DNA of 64,000 bases from an uncultured Granulosicoccaceae bacterium (lineage in GTDB: Bacteria; Pseudomonadota; Gammaproteobacteria; Granulosicoccales; Granulosicoccaceae). The notes beneath the pieces are model-generated. The model saw nothing but the letters and a program-made list of their open reading frames with translations. It was not told where the DNA came from and searched no databases. The DNA lies in contig CALHOI010000035.1 in assembly GCA_938035525.1 (NCBI GenBank), positions 1-64,000 of the forward strand, in the 5' to 3' direction. Made by a program: the position numbers and the translations under genes. Shown here in pieces: positions 56,736-64,000 of this stretch (positions are counted from its first letter, which is position 1; each line of letters begins with the position of its first letter).

Positions 56736-57389
56736 TCAGGGCTGCCCGACTATGATCGTGACAGGGCATGCGCCATCAGCACAAGCCGGGGTAGTCGACC
56801 CTCCGCCGCCAGAAGACGACGCAAGTGAGTTGGCTACCAGCCCAAGCACAACAATCCCTACCGTGACATACGCTGCTGTTCTAACAATGTTTCGTTTGGG
56901 CTCTTCTTTCACTGGTACAACCAGCGGTGGGGTAGCCGCTGCTTCTTTGACAGTGATTTCGCGAACCAAAGGATTAAAAGCATAGCCACGCACGGTCCTG
57001 TTACCGGCTTTATCTCTGGCCTGGATGTAGTACTCAATGTTGCGATCACTTGTCGCGTCTGTCGGAACGTGCGCAATATAAGTGGAGGAATACGACACTC
57101 GCTTCATTAAAACATTGCTGTATGTCGGGTCTTTGGCAAACCGGTAAAACAGACTGACGCTATCAAGCTCATTGTCATCCACCACAGTGGCAAAAAAAGA
57201 CTGACGTATGCCCGCTTCAACCGCGCTGACTATTTCATGTTCAATCAATGGCGGCTCTACATCGATAACACCGCCTTGAGCATAAGCTGCGGACATGCCA
57301 AGCATGACTTGCGCAACGGCAAACCAACAGGCAAACCCAACCTTTAAAAGCTTATTGACCAAAGACACGAAGGTCCTCCAAAGTAACAA
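56736..57389 (-). CDS. exported protein with Ig-like domain and C-terminal anchor
   Basis: The 217-residue protein has a signal peptide (FACWFAVAQVMLGMSAAYA|QGG). One beta-sandwich domain follows (VEPPLIEHEIVSAVEAGIRQSFFATVVDDNELDSVSLFYRF ... IEYYIQARDKAGNRT), which resembles bacterial Ig/FnIII-type domains. A transmembrane helix comes next (RTAAYVTVGIVVLGLVANSLA, about 168-188). A Gly/Ser linker and a short cysteine-containing tail (CADGACP) finish it. It is probably an inner-membrane-anchored periplasmic protein. I do not recognise a named family. It is upstream of the CBM9-like lipoprotein gene and probably co-transcribed. Confidence 0.72.
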   Translation of the reverse strand: MLLWRTFVSLVNKLLKVGFACWFAVAQVMLGMSAAYAQGGVIDVEPPLIEHEIVSAVEAGIRQSFFATVVDDNELDSVSLFYRFAKDPTYSNVLMKRVSYSSTYIAHVPTDATSDRNIEYYIQARDKAGNRTVRGYAFNPLVREITVKEAAATPPLVVPVKEEPKRNIVRTAAYVTVGIVVLGLVANSLASSSGGGGSTTPACADGACPVTIIVGQP

Positions 57390-57731
57390 CGCTTGCTAAC
57401 ACTGACCTGTAGTTGGCGATTCTGACTAAAAAAACGCCAGCTTCCAAGTAAAAAGAGCGAGCTGGTAATAATACCGACAGCAACTGGCTCTCGTTCTCGT
57501 TAGCAAAATAGCCATTCGGCTGGGGCTTGACTGGGCCCTGCCACAGACCGCCATGTTACGCGAAGTGCACTCTAACAGGGCTTACTGTACCTCTACCGTG
57601 TGATATACAGCATATTTGCCTGCCTTGGGTTTTCCAGAATTGACGATAGTTTGCCAATCGGGCTGCGTTCCATAGGGCTGAGATCGCGGAATGTTACACT
57701 TCCCTCAGAATCTGAACAGAGTGCCCGTTTT
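57390..57731. other. divergent intergenic region, no recognised elements
   Basis: This region lies between the Ig-like protein gene (minus) and the EndoU-like gene (plus). It holds short imperfect inverted repeats such as CCAGCT...AGCTGG (57437-57465) but no convincing promoter, terminator or RNA gene. Part of it is covered by the 5-prime extension of the ORF-track frame starting at a GTG at 57600, which has no Shine-Dalgarno. Confidence 0.4.
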
Positions 57732-58349
57732 GTGAATCGGTACAAACGCTATTTACCCATCGTCGCCTTCGTTCTTGTGTCTCTGGGCGTTGGTTTGGAA
57801 AAATTCGGTATAGATCTCGAGGCTTTGTCTCGTGGGGACTTTGACCGAGTTTTTAGTGGTGAGTCTAACAACCGGTCAAACAGTGGCGGTAATGCGGCTC
57901 TGTCAAAAAATGACCACTCCGGTTCAAAACAGGCTCATCCGAGCACCCCTAAATGGTCATCAACCAACCCTGAAATTAACCTTTGGCATATATTTGAAGG
58001 TGAAATTAACAGCAGGGACAAGCCAACCGGGTATCACTCCAGGCCCGGCGGCAAAGACCCAGCCAATGCCAGGGTGGTATCGCTAAGGGACAAACCAAAT
58101 GCATTGGGTGTCTATACAGCCAGCATCGAAGTGCGAGACGGTAACAACTGGAAGCAAAAAACGTCTTCATTTTTTCCTGACAACCTGTCCCGACAGGAAG
58201 TCATCGACATTATCGTGCATGCGTTCAAGAACCAGCAAAGCAATGACGGTGGTAAATGGCGGGGGCCATCGGGGCTTGGATTCACCGTTGAAGGCTGGAC
58301 CACCAGACAAGGCGGTATCAACACGGCATACCCTATTTATCAACGCTAG
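57732..58349 (+). CDS. membrane-anchored EndoU-like nuclease domain protein
   Basis: This predicted 205-residue protein has an N-terminal signal anchor right after the chosen GTG start (VNRYKRYLPIVAFVLVSLGVGLE), a Ser/Asn-rich linker, and a C-terminal domain (about 85-205). The C-terminal domain carries LWHIFEGEIN, GYHSRPGG, ASIEVRDG, SSFFPDNLSRQEVIDII and GINTAYPIYQR. These fit the bacterial EndoU (XendoU-like) domain, a fold used for RNA cleavage in many polymorphic toxins, with the expected His in HIF and in GYH. No immunity gene, VgrG, PAAR or RHS partner is next to it. No ATG exists in frame, so GTG 57732 (or GTG 57600) is uncertain. Orientation of the domain, in or out of the cytoplasm, is unresolved. 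Confidence 0.7.
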   Translation: MNRYKRYLPIVAFVLVSLGVGLEKFGIDLEALSRGDFDRVFSGESNNRSNSGGNAALSKNDHSGSKQAHPSTPKWSSTNPEINLWHIFEGEINSRDKPTGYHSRPGGKDPANARVVSLRDKPNALGVYTASIEVRDGNNWKQKTSSFFPDNLSRQEVIDIIVHAFKNQQSNDGGKWRGPSGLGFTVEGWTTRQGGINTAYPIYQR

Positions 58350-58434
58350 CCCAGCAACCGTCATTTAATTGACATACAAGCTCCCTGGAAACGCGCTGCT
58401 TAGGCATGGATGTCGCTTTGTTTGAGTAATCGAC

Positions 58435-60276
58435 TTGACTCATATCGAAGCGGCGAACTCGGTGCTCAACCCTTTTTCAGTCTCATTGTATTTGGCCAAT
58501 CTGCGCGCACACCTTAATGCGTCCGGCTTGCGCCTTCGCCTCGTGCTGGTGTGCGGGGTGTTGCTTACCCAACCTATTGCATCCCACGCGCAGGAAATAC
58601 AAGAAGAAACTGATAGCGGCGCTCAAACAACAGACCAAACAAGCCAGACCAAGGCAGACGCCAGGTTGCGACAACTGGCCTACATACAGGGCGTGCTTGA
58701 CGGCAAGCTGACCGAGCGCAGAAATATCGGTAACCAGATAGCCGAAGCGAACGAACAAGACAGAGCTGATTTGAGGCGCATGGCAAACTCGCTAACCGCT
58801 GAGATCACTCAACTTCGCAGCACGCTGGAAACCATTGCTACCGGCGGCGTTGATCGAAAGCTATTTGAAGTTGAACCAGAAGCGGAAAAAAAAGACTGGC
58901 GAGAAGATGTATCACTTATTGCTCAACCTGTACTGGATAGTTTGAAGGAAATTACCGAGAAACCGCGACGAATAAAAGAGCTCAATGAACTCATAGAATT
59001 AAAGACACTTGAGGCTCAAACCAGCGAAGCTGCGCTGCAAAGTCTTTCCGGCAACCAATCTACCGATGAAAATTCTGCGCTTTCTCGATCTATTGAATCA
59101 CTGACCAGCAAATGGACCAAACGACGTGAGGACGCGCAAAACGCTATTACAGTTGCGCAAATTCAGTTAAAGGGATTAGAAGGCGATCAACCGATATCCA
59201 AAACCATTTATGAAGCTCTGATCAGCTTTGCAAAAGGTCGCGGGCTGACAATTGTATTGGCGATACTGGCCGCATGGCTTGTGTGGATTAGCGTGCGAGT
59301 TTTACTCAACGCCTATAGGCGCACGCTGGTAGACAAAAAACGGGCCGATAGCCGCACCCGATATAGGGTTGCCAAATACAGCGTACAGGCATTGACGTTT
59401 TCATTGATTTTAATTGCTGTATTTATTGTATTTTACGAACGTCACGATGTGCTGTTATTGGGTTTACTGATCTTGCTTATCGTTGGTTTTGTCCTTAACG
59501 CTAAGCAGTTGCTGCCACGCTATTTAAAAGAGGCAAGGCTGTTACTCAATCTTGGCGCCATGCGCGAGGGTGAAAGAGTCATATTAAACGGCATTCCATT
59601 TCGCGTTAATTCAATCAATATGTACACTACGTTCACGAATCCTGAACTCAGTGGCATGCTACGAATACCCCTGGCGGAGCTCACCAAAACAACATCTCGT
59701 CCCAGTGTTGAGGAAAGTTGGTTTCCAAGTTCTAAAGGCGATGTTGTGCTTACTGCCGAGGGCGAGCTACTGGAAGTACTCAGTCAGAACCCCGATACGG
59801 TAGAGCTGAGAAAAAGAGGCGGAGAATTACTAACACTGCCTACTACGCAATTTTACGGGAAGTCGATGACCAACCTGACACGCCTTGGTACCTTTGGCGT
59901 TAGCAGTACATTTGGTGTTGACTACAACCATCAACACATTGCAGCCACAGTGATTCCCGATACGCTACAAAAACAGGTTCAAGCCGCTTTCGAATCCAGC
60001 AACCTTTCAAATGCTTTGGTCGAGGTCAGAGTGGAACTGGCCGAGGCTGGAAGCTCGTCCATTAACTATTGGATTTTCGTGACAATGAAAAGCGACGTTG
60101 CATTTTCATACTTCAGGGTGCTTCGGGTTATACAAAGTGCTTGTATTCATACCTGCACGACACAAGGCTGGAGCATTCCCTTTCCGCACATGTCTCTGGT
60201 GCAAAAGCCGGTTGCTGCCAACGACGCAGTGACAATGATGGACCAGGCCCCACACGATGGGGCTGCATCTGCTTAG
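58435..60276 (+). CDS. MscS-like channel family protein with coiled-coil N-terminus
   Basis: This protein of up to 613 residues has a signal peptide (LRLVLVCGVLLTQPIASHA|QE) and a periplasmic helical/coiled-coil region (about 65-265). Three or four hydrophobic segments follow (TIVLAILAAWLVWISVRVLL, ALTFSLILIAVFIVFY, LLLGLLILLIVGFVLNA). An MscS-type beta domain (MREGERVILNGIPFRVNSINMYTTFTN) and a C-terminal alpha/beta domain (FGVDYNHQHIAATVIPDTLQKQVQAAF) complete it. The pore helix lacks the tidy Gly/Ala pattern of E. coli MscS, so channel function is likely but not certain. The start at TTG 58435 has no strong Shine-Dalgarno and could be a later GTG/TTG before the signal peptide. Confidence 0.75.
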   Translation: MTHIEAANSVLNPFSVSLYLANLRAHLNASGLRLRLVLVCGVLLTQPIASHAQEIQEETDSGAQTTDQTSQTKADARLRQLAYIQGVLDGKLTERRNIGNQIAEANEQDRADLRRMANSLTAEITQLRSTLETIATGGVDRKLFEVEPEAEKKDWREDVSLIAQPVLDSLKEITEKPRRIKELNELIELKTLEAQTSEAALQSLSGNQSTDENSALSRSIESLTSKWTKRREDAQNAITVAQIQLKGLEGDQPISKTIYEALISFAKGRGLTIVLAILAAWLVWISVRVLLNAYRRTLVDKKRADSRTRYRVAKYSVQALTFSLILIAVFIVFYERHDVLLLGLLILLIVGFVLNAKQLLPRYLKEARLLLNLGAMREGERVILNGIPFRVNSINMYTTFTNPELSGMLRIPLAELTKTTSRPSVEESWFPSSKGDVVLTAEGELLEVLSQNPDTVELRKRGGELLTLPTTQFYGKSMTNLTRLGTFGVSSTFGVDYNHQHIAATVIPDTLQKQVQAAFESSNLSNALVEVRVELAEAGSSSINYWIFVTMKSDVAFSYFRVLRVIQSACIHTCTTQGWSIPFPHMSLVQKPVAANDAVTMMDQAPHDGAASA

Positions 60277-60392
60277 GCCACATCTGGCCCTCTGAGTTGG
60301 GCAATTCATTGGTTTGTAGGACGTGCTAAACGCAGAATCACCACTAAACTCCTGAGACAGTCCTTTCGAATCTAGCCTGCAGGGCAGATTGC

Positions 60393-60432
60393 TTGCACCT
60401 CATTTATATTTGGGTTATTATTCCCAAACATG
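60393..60432 (+). promoter_or_regulatory. promoter with palindromic operator, shared with the vWA lipoprotein gene
   Basis: TTGCAC (60393-60398), a 17-bp spacer and TATTAT (60416-60421) form a good sigma70-type promoter 33-72 bp before the DUF2330 start. The -10 is embedded in TATATTTGGG-N8-CCCAAACATG, the slightly imperfect copy of the palindrome at 4135-4162. The resemblance to the 4123-4162 block spans the whole 40 bp, not only the promoter boxes, so common ancestry or common control is strongly suggested. Confidence 0.72.
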
Positions 60433-60464
60433 AACCAACCTCGCATTCAACGTCAGGAGACAAT

Positions 60465-62105
60465 ATGAAACTCGCAACCAAACTCAGCACGCTACTCGTG
60501 CTCGCTGGTGCTCTTTTCCACATGGCACCGGCCAGCGCCTGCGGTGGATTGTTTTGTCAAAATATCCCAGTGGACCAAGCCGGTGAGCAAATTCTTTTCC
60601 ATCAGGACGGCGACTCAATCACGGCCATGGTCCGCATACTTTACGAAGGCAATGCTGAAGATTTCAGCTGGGTCGTACCGGTACCGAATACACCCGAGCT
60701 CAGCACCGGAGCAGACACCTTTTTTGATGAGCTTGATGTGATGACTCGACCCGTCTTCGCCTTGCAAAGGACAGGAAACGGAGAGTGCCGTTCAGACTTT
60801 GGCACCACTGGCGGTACTGATGGAGGCGTTAACTTAGGAGTCGCTGAATCAGACTCTGACGGCGGCGTTAACATCGAGCAGGAACTCTCTGTTGGGCCGT
60901 TCGAGATTCAGGTTGTCAGCAGTGATAACCCAGACGACATGGCTAACTGGTTAACCGAAAACGATTACGACTTGTCTGATCGTGGTCGCGATCTTATAGC
61001 GCCTTATGTTGAAATGGGGATGAAATTTGTCGCACTGAAACTTCGCAGTGGCCAATCAACCGGCAGCATACAACCACTGGTTATGAAGTATCAAAGCAGC
61101 AAGCCTATGGTGCCTATCAAACTCACAGCGGTAGCAGCTCAAGACGATATGGGCGTTCTGGTTTGGCTGGTGTCCGATGCGCGCGGTGTGCCCGATAACT
61201 ATTTGCATGTCATACCAAATTACACTCAACTCAATTGGTACACAGGGACGAACAACGCTTACGGTAGTTATCAGACACTGATAACAGATGCTATGGACGA
61301 AGCTGGAGGCCAGGGATTTGCAACCGATTTTGCCGGTATCATTGATGAATCGATCACTGGCTTTATAACCAATGCCGATTCATTAGATGCTGAGCTGGCT
61401 ATGCTTGACGGATTACAAAGCGATGCAGAATTTCTGGCTTCTTTGTATTCAGGCAATCGTAGCGACGCACTAAGAGCCCTGTACTCATCTTATCTTCCAT
61501 TGCCCAGCGGCCAGGATGAGAATGTTTATTTTAATTCGATGGCGTTACAAGCTGTGTTCACGACAGAGGAACTTGCGCAAGCACGAGTTGATCTACGCCA
61601 GGCATTCATTGATGTTGAAATTGAACCGCTCAGAGTCAGCAATTCACTACTCAATGACGGACGTTATTTAACCCGACTCTATACAACTTTATCGGCAGAT
61701 GAAATGACTCTGGATCCTAGTTTTGAATTTAACCCTGATATGGAAACACAAGCACGAGTAAGAGAGGCAACGCTTGACGTCAATTGCGTTAACGACGAAA
61801 CGCTTTGGTCGCTAACGCTTGGCCCCGGTACAGGTCGCGATGGTGAAACTGTTATTCAGGCAAGGGAGTCAACACCCCAATCTATTCCTGAAGCGGCACT
61901 AACACAACGATCCGTTTTTTCAGCAGCGGTTACATCGGGTGATGCTATGCCAGATGTGAAGATAGCTAACAGCTTTGATCTGCTCAACGTCGGCATTGCT
62001 GGTGAAGAACCCAAAGACAGAAAGTTTCTGGGCGCTGTATCTTATTGGTTAGGATGCGTAGTTCTACTGTGCATATTCGTGCGACGTAGACAAACCCAAT
62101 TGTAA
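60465..62105 (+). CDS. DUF2330 family envelope protein
   Basis: This 546-residue protein has a signal peptide ending at APASA|CGG and the DUF2330 opening CGGLFCQNIPVDQAGEQILFHQDGDSITAMVRILYEGNAEDFSWVVPVPNTPEL. A long extracytoplasmic body follows, and a single C-terminal hydrophobic helix (AVSYWLGCVVLLCIFVRRR) with an Arg-rich tail acts as an inner-membrane stop-transfer. The ATG at 60465 has a CAGGAGA site; the ORF-track start at 60393 coincides with the -35 box and is rejected. Function of DUF2330 is unknown. It shares its promoter/operator with the vWA lipoprotein gene. Confidence 0.85.
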   Translation: MKLATKLSTLLVLAGALFHMAPASACGGLFCQNIPVDQAGEQILFHQDGDSITAMVRILYEGNAEDFSWVVPVPNTPELSTGADTFFDELDVMTRPVFALQRTGNGECRSDFGTTGGTDGGVNLGVAESDSDGGVNIEQELSVGPFEIQVVSSDNPDDMANWLTENDYDLSDRGRDLIAPYVEMGMKFVALKLRSGQSTGSIQPLVMKYQSSKPMVPIKLTAVAAQDDMGVLVWLVSDARGVPDNYLHVIPNYTQLNWYTGTNNAYGSYQTLITDAMDEAGGQGFATDFAGIIDESITGFITNADSLDAELAMLDGLQSDAEFLASLYSGNRSDALRALYSSYLPLPSGQDENVYFNSMALQAVFTTEELAQARVDLRQAFIDVEIEPLRVSNSLLNDGRYLTRLYTTLSADEMTLDPSFEFNPDMETQARVREATLDVNCVNDETLWSLTLGPGTGRDGETVIQARESTPQSIPEAALTQRSVFSAAVTSGDAMPDVKIANSFDLLNVGIAGEEPKDRKFLGAVSYWLGCVVLLCIFVRRRQTQL

Positions 62106-62415
62106 ACAAGATAAAACTAGCCTCTCGGTATATTGAGAGGCTAGCATCTAAAATAATTAACAATGTGCACTTCAATGGTGTTTGATTAAAAAATGAGGCA
62201 ACACACTATCCAAGTAAACCCCATTAAATTCAACTCCTTATTTGTTTTTAAAAACCCCTCTTACGTTTTGTAAACATTGCCAAACGTTACATATTCTGCT
62301 TTGGCTAACCTTTTCAGCGCTCCATCACCAACTAACACTAACCTAAACGCTTATTGTGAGCTGGGCGACTTGTTGCTAGTTTAATGTCCTAACTAGAACG
62401 TCGTTGATAATCATC
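62106..62415. other. intergenic region with one hairpin
   Basis: This 310-bp gap after the DUF2330 gene contains the strong hairpin at 62117-62144, annotated separately. The remainder is A/T-rich with no gene, and presumably holds the promoter of the following receiver-domain gene, which I could not place confidently. Confidence 0.4.
62117..62144. terminator. perfect hairpin after the DUF2330 gene
   Basis: Arms CTAGCCTCTC (62117-62126) and GAGAGGCTAG (62135-62144) are perfectly complementary around an 8-nt loop, 12 bp after the DUF2330 stop. A T-tract (TTTTAT) follows only on the minus strand; on the plus strand the hairpin is followed by CATCTAAAAT. It may act as a transcript-stabilising or weak terminating structure. 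Confidence 0.6.
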
Positions 62416-63543
62416 ATGACAACTCAATACGCATCACTGAAAAAACTAGCCAGCGCGAAAGTAACGCCGCTAGCTAATAACGCTTGTGTGCAAGTTAATC
62501 GAAGCTGCCATTCACTGGTTGTTTACGGTCAATGTTCAACGGAGCTGTATTACAAACTAGTCAAAAACTTCCATATAACTCAGTACAGTGACGGTGAGTG
62601 TGCTGACGTCACTGAGATTGATGCTGGACTAATAGATTGTCGAGATGCTGCAATTGCTCTTCCGCAAACAAACGGATGTGTCCAGCCAAGTCGGATTTTC
62701 CTTCTGGTTGATGACAACTCATTCTTCGCAGGCGGTGCAGATGCTTTAGTGGCTAATGAGATGGCCAATAGGCCAGCTGACAGAATCGGGCATGTAGAGC
62801 TAATCACCGAAGCGGAAATTGACCGTGGTATTCTTAATCTCAGATTAGCCTTGCACAAGGCACAGCAGGCTAAGTCAGCCGAACTTACTGCAGCAAAAAC
62901 AGCCACAGCGAAACCAGACAATCATAAGGTCAGGCAACCACTACATGCCATTGGCCTGTTTGCCAGTTCTTTAGAGCCAAGCTTAACCAGTAACGAGCAA
63001 AAAGCCACCTTGTCTAAAATACTGACATCATGCAATGAGCTTAATAGTTTGCTGAATGCCTCCGACAAATCAGACTACCACTACAGTGACCACGGCTTTC
63101 ACGATCTTGCACTCATACAAGATGCGCACAAATCAAATAGTTCAATTAGCAGCACAGCAGATCAATCTTACAAGGTCATGCTCATTGATGATGACCCAGC
63201 CGTGCTTGATGCAACCCATTTGCTGCTATCTGAAATGAACTGTGACACCTACCCAGCCAACAACATCCCTGAGGCTTTGGAAATTCTACACGAGCTAGAC
63301 GAATTGCCTGACCTACTGGTTGTCGATTATGATCTGGGTAACAATACGACCGGGGACACAGCCATTAAAGAAATTTGCGCAGCCGCTGGCACACAACTCC
63401 CTGCTGTTATGGTGTCGGGCAGCATCGATCACATGAAAAATATAAGCGGCAACAAGAGTATATTTAAAGTGCTAAGTAAGCCTGTCAATCCAGAAGTACT
63501 GCTTAGCACTATTAACCACGCTGTTGCCCAAAAATGTAACTAA
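62416..63543 (+). CDS. HisKA phosphoacceptor-receiver protein lacking the kinase ATPase domain
   Basis: This 375-residue protein has an N-terminal region of unclear fold (about 1-140). A helical dimerisation segment with a phosphoacceptor-like H-box follows, HKVRQPLHAIGLFASSLEP (His170). It closely resembles the SHDLRQPLHALGLF H-box of hybrid histidine kinases. A linker leads to a C-terminal receiver domain (about 255-375: VMLIDDDPAVLDATHLLL, phospho-Asp304 in LLVVDYDLG, Lys in VLSKPVNPE). No HATPase_c N-, G- or F-box is present between them. It may be a kinase that lost its catalytic domain, or a phosphotransfer/receiver relay. The ATG at 62416 is preferred to the TTG at 62404. Confidence 0.78.
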   Translation: MTTQYASLKKLASAKVTPLANNACVQVNRSCHSLVVYGQCSTELYYKLVKNFHITQYSDGECADVTEIDAGLIDCRDAAIALPQTNGCVQPSRIFLLVDDNSFFAGGADALVANEMANRPADRIGHVELITEAEIDRGILNLRLALHKAQQAKSAELTAAKTATAKPDNHKVRQPLHAIGLFASSLEPSLTSNEQKATLSKILTSCNELNSLLNASDKSDYHYSDHGFHDLALIQDAHKSNSSISSTADQSYKVMLIDDDPAVLDATHLLLSEMNCDTYPANNIPEALEILHELDELPDLLVVDYDLGNNTTGDTAIKEICAAAGTQLPAVMVSGSIDHMKNISGNKSIFKVLSKPVNPEVLLSTINHAVAQKCN

Positions 63544-63592
63544 CTGGCAGACACCAGTCGATCATTCGGGTTGATCATTTTAGTCGATCAAC
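63543..63592. terminator. hairpins between convergent genes
   Basis: Two small inverted repeats, ACTGG-N6-CCAGT (63543-63558) and GTTGATC-N9-GATCAAC (63570-63592), lie between the convergent receiver-protein and MscS-like genes. The second overlaps the MscS-like stop codon. A bidirectional terminator is plausible but neither has a long T-tract. Confidence 0.35.
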
Positions 63593-64000
63593 TTGGTCTA
63601 TCAGTAATGGGCTGTTCATCTACAACAGTGTCATCGCTGAGTCGCTCAGTTTTTAACATTTCTGATACGGATTGTGATTGATGAGTAAACGGCGTCGACA
63701 GTGAAATACCCGCCTCTAAACTGGCTGTTAGAATCTTTTCCCTGAATAATTGCTTGGTTTTAATAAGCGCAAACTCATCTTTAGTGTAGTAGTGCACCGA
63801 CCACTCTATTGCATGATCACCTGTGTCTTTTAATCGAATCTCTAACGGGTGTTGCTCTTCGATGGGTATTTGCGAGTCACTAACAGCTGCCTGAAAAGCA
63901 GATTCGAACATGACTTTCACTTTAGCCACGGAAACATCGTACCCAATTTTAAACAGCATGGTTTCCCGCAAACCACGAGCCGATGCAAACCGGGATAAGT
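63588..64000 (-). CDS. MscS-like mechanosensitive channel, C-terminal part
   Basis: The ORF-track frame starts at a TTG (63971), but the frame remains open to the window edge (reading LSRFASARG ahead of LRETMLFKIGYDVS). This is therefore the C-terminal end of a gene that begins beyond the window. The visible part matches the C-terminal alpha/beta domain of MscS-family channels (FKIGYDVSVAKVKVMFESAFQAAVSDS, HPLEIRLKDTGDHAIEWSVHYYTKDE), followed by a hydrophilic tail. It is the second MscS-like gene in the last 6 kb, but the two are not close relatives by eye. Confidence 0.72.
   Translation of the reverse strand, partial: LSRFASARGLRETMLFKIGYDVSVAKVKVMFESAFQAAVSDSQIPIEEQHPLEIRLKDTGDHAIEWSVHYYTKDEFALIKTKQLFREKILTASLEAGISLSTPFTHQSQSVSEMLKTERLSDDTVVDEQPITDRPS

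Noticed and set aside
1-64000. tRNA, rRNA, CRISPR array, prophage, restriction or toxin-antitoxin modules
   Set aside because: None recognised on either strand by eye; the window is mostly core metabolism and envelope genes. A tRNAscan, Infernal and defence-system search would settle small RNA genes.

Overview
The window reads as an ordinary chromosomal segment of a Gammaproteobacterium of roughly 50% GC, probably aquatic or marine. The taxonomic clues are a FimV/HubP-type protein, split GlyQ/GlyS, GmhB, NtrB/NtrC, class 2 PyrD, MetA, an OmpA/DUF4398 lipoprotein pair and outer-membrane phospholipase A. The genus cannot be fixed from sequence reading alone. No rRNA, tRNA, CRISPR array, phage or complete insertion sequence was recognised. 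Coding density is high.

Layout. 1-10 kb: a SEC-C mini-protein cut by the window edge and apparently frameshifted, MetA, a P-loop ATPase, a YpfJ-like zinc peptidase, TatD, a vWA lipoprotein, and the PlsC-GmhB-GlyS-GlyQ block. 10-21 kb: a nitrogen-assimilation block holding GSI (glnA), a soluble Ser/Thr kinase, a eukaryote-type GSII, a DUF4124 protein, a GNAT, FimV and the ntrB-ntrC pair. NtrC-type dyads lie upstream of GSI, GSII and ntrB. 21-26 kb: a PEP-mutase-family enzyme, an isolated pseudopilin, AsnS and HolA. 26-37 kb: one long minus-strand set, urtABCDE (urea ABC importer), a tiny His-rich membrane protein, then ureD, fused ureAB, ureC, ureE, ureF, ureG. It is divergent from a LysR regulator across a 13-bp-arm inverted repeat. 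38-45 kb: PyrD with a DHH-type protein, a histone-deacetylase-family enzyme head-to-head with a PatZ-like protein acetyltransferase, and an alpha/beta hydrolase. 45-64 kb: envelope and accessory genes. These are a frameshifted PQQ-propeller lipoprotein, OmpA/DUF4398 lipoproteins, choline-sulfatase, a SWIM-SNF2 helicase, a GPH transporter, PldA, a CBM9-like lipoprotein, an Ig-like surface protein, a membrane-anchored EndoU-like protein, two MscS-like proteins, a DUF2330 protein and a histidine-phosphoacceptor/receiver protein with no kinase ATPase domain.

How it fits together. Urea import, urease, two glutamine synthetases and NtrBC together make a route from external urea to glutamine. The least expected structural signal is a nearly identical 40-bp promoter/operator (34 of 40 positions identical by eye). 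Its -35, 17-bp spacer, TATTAT -10 and overlapping long palindrome stand upstream of two otherwise unrelated envelope-protein genes 56 kb apart (vWA lipoprotein and DUF2330 protein). This suggests a small co-regulated envelope regulon. Other leads are the deacetylase/acetyltransferase pair, the His-rich protein inside the urea operon, the EndoU-like protein, and three apparent single-T insertions in T-runs that break two genes.
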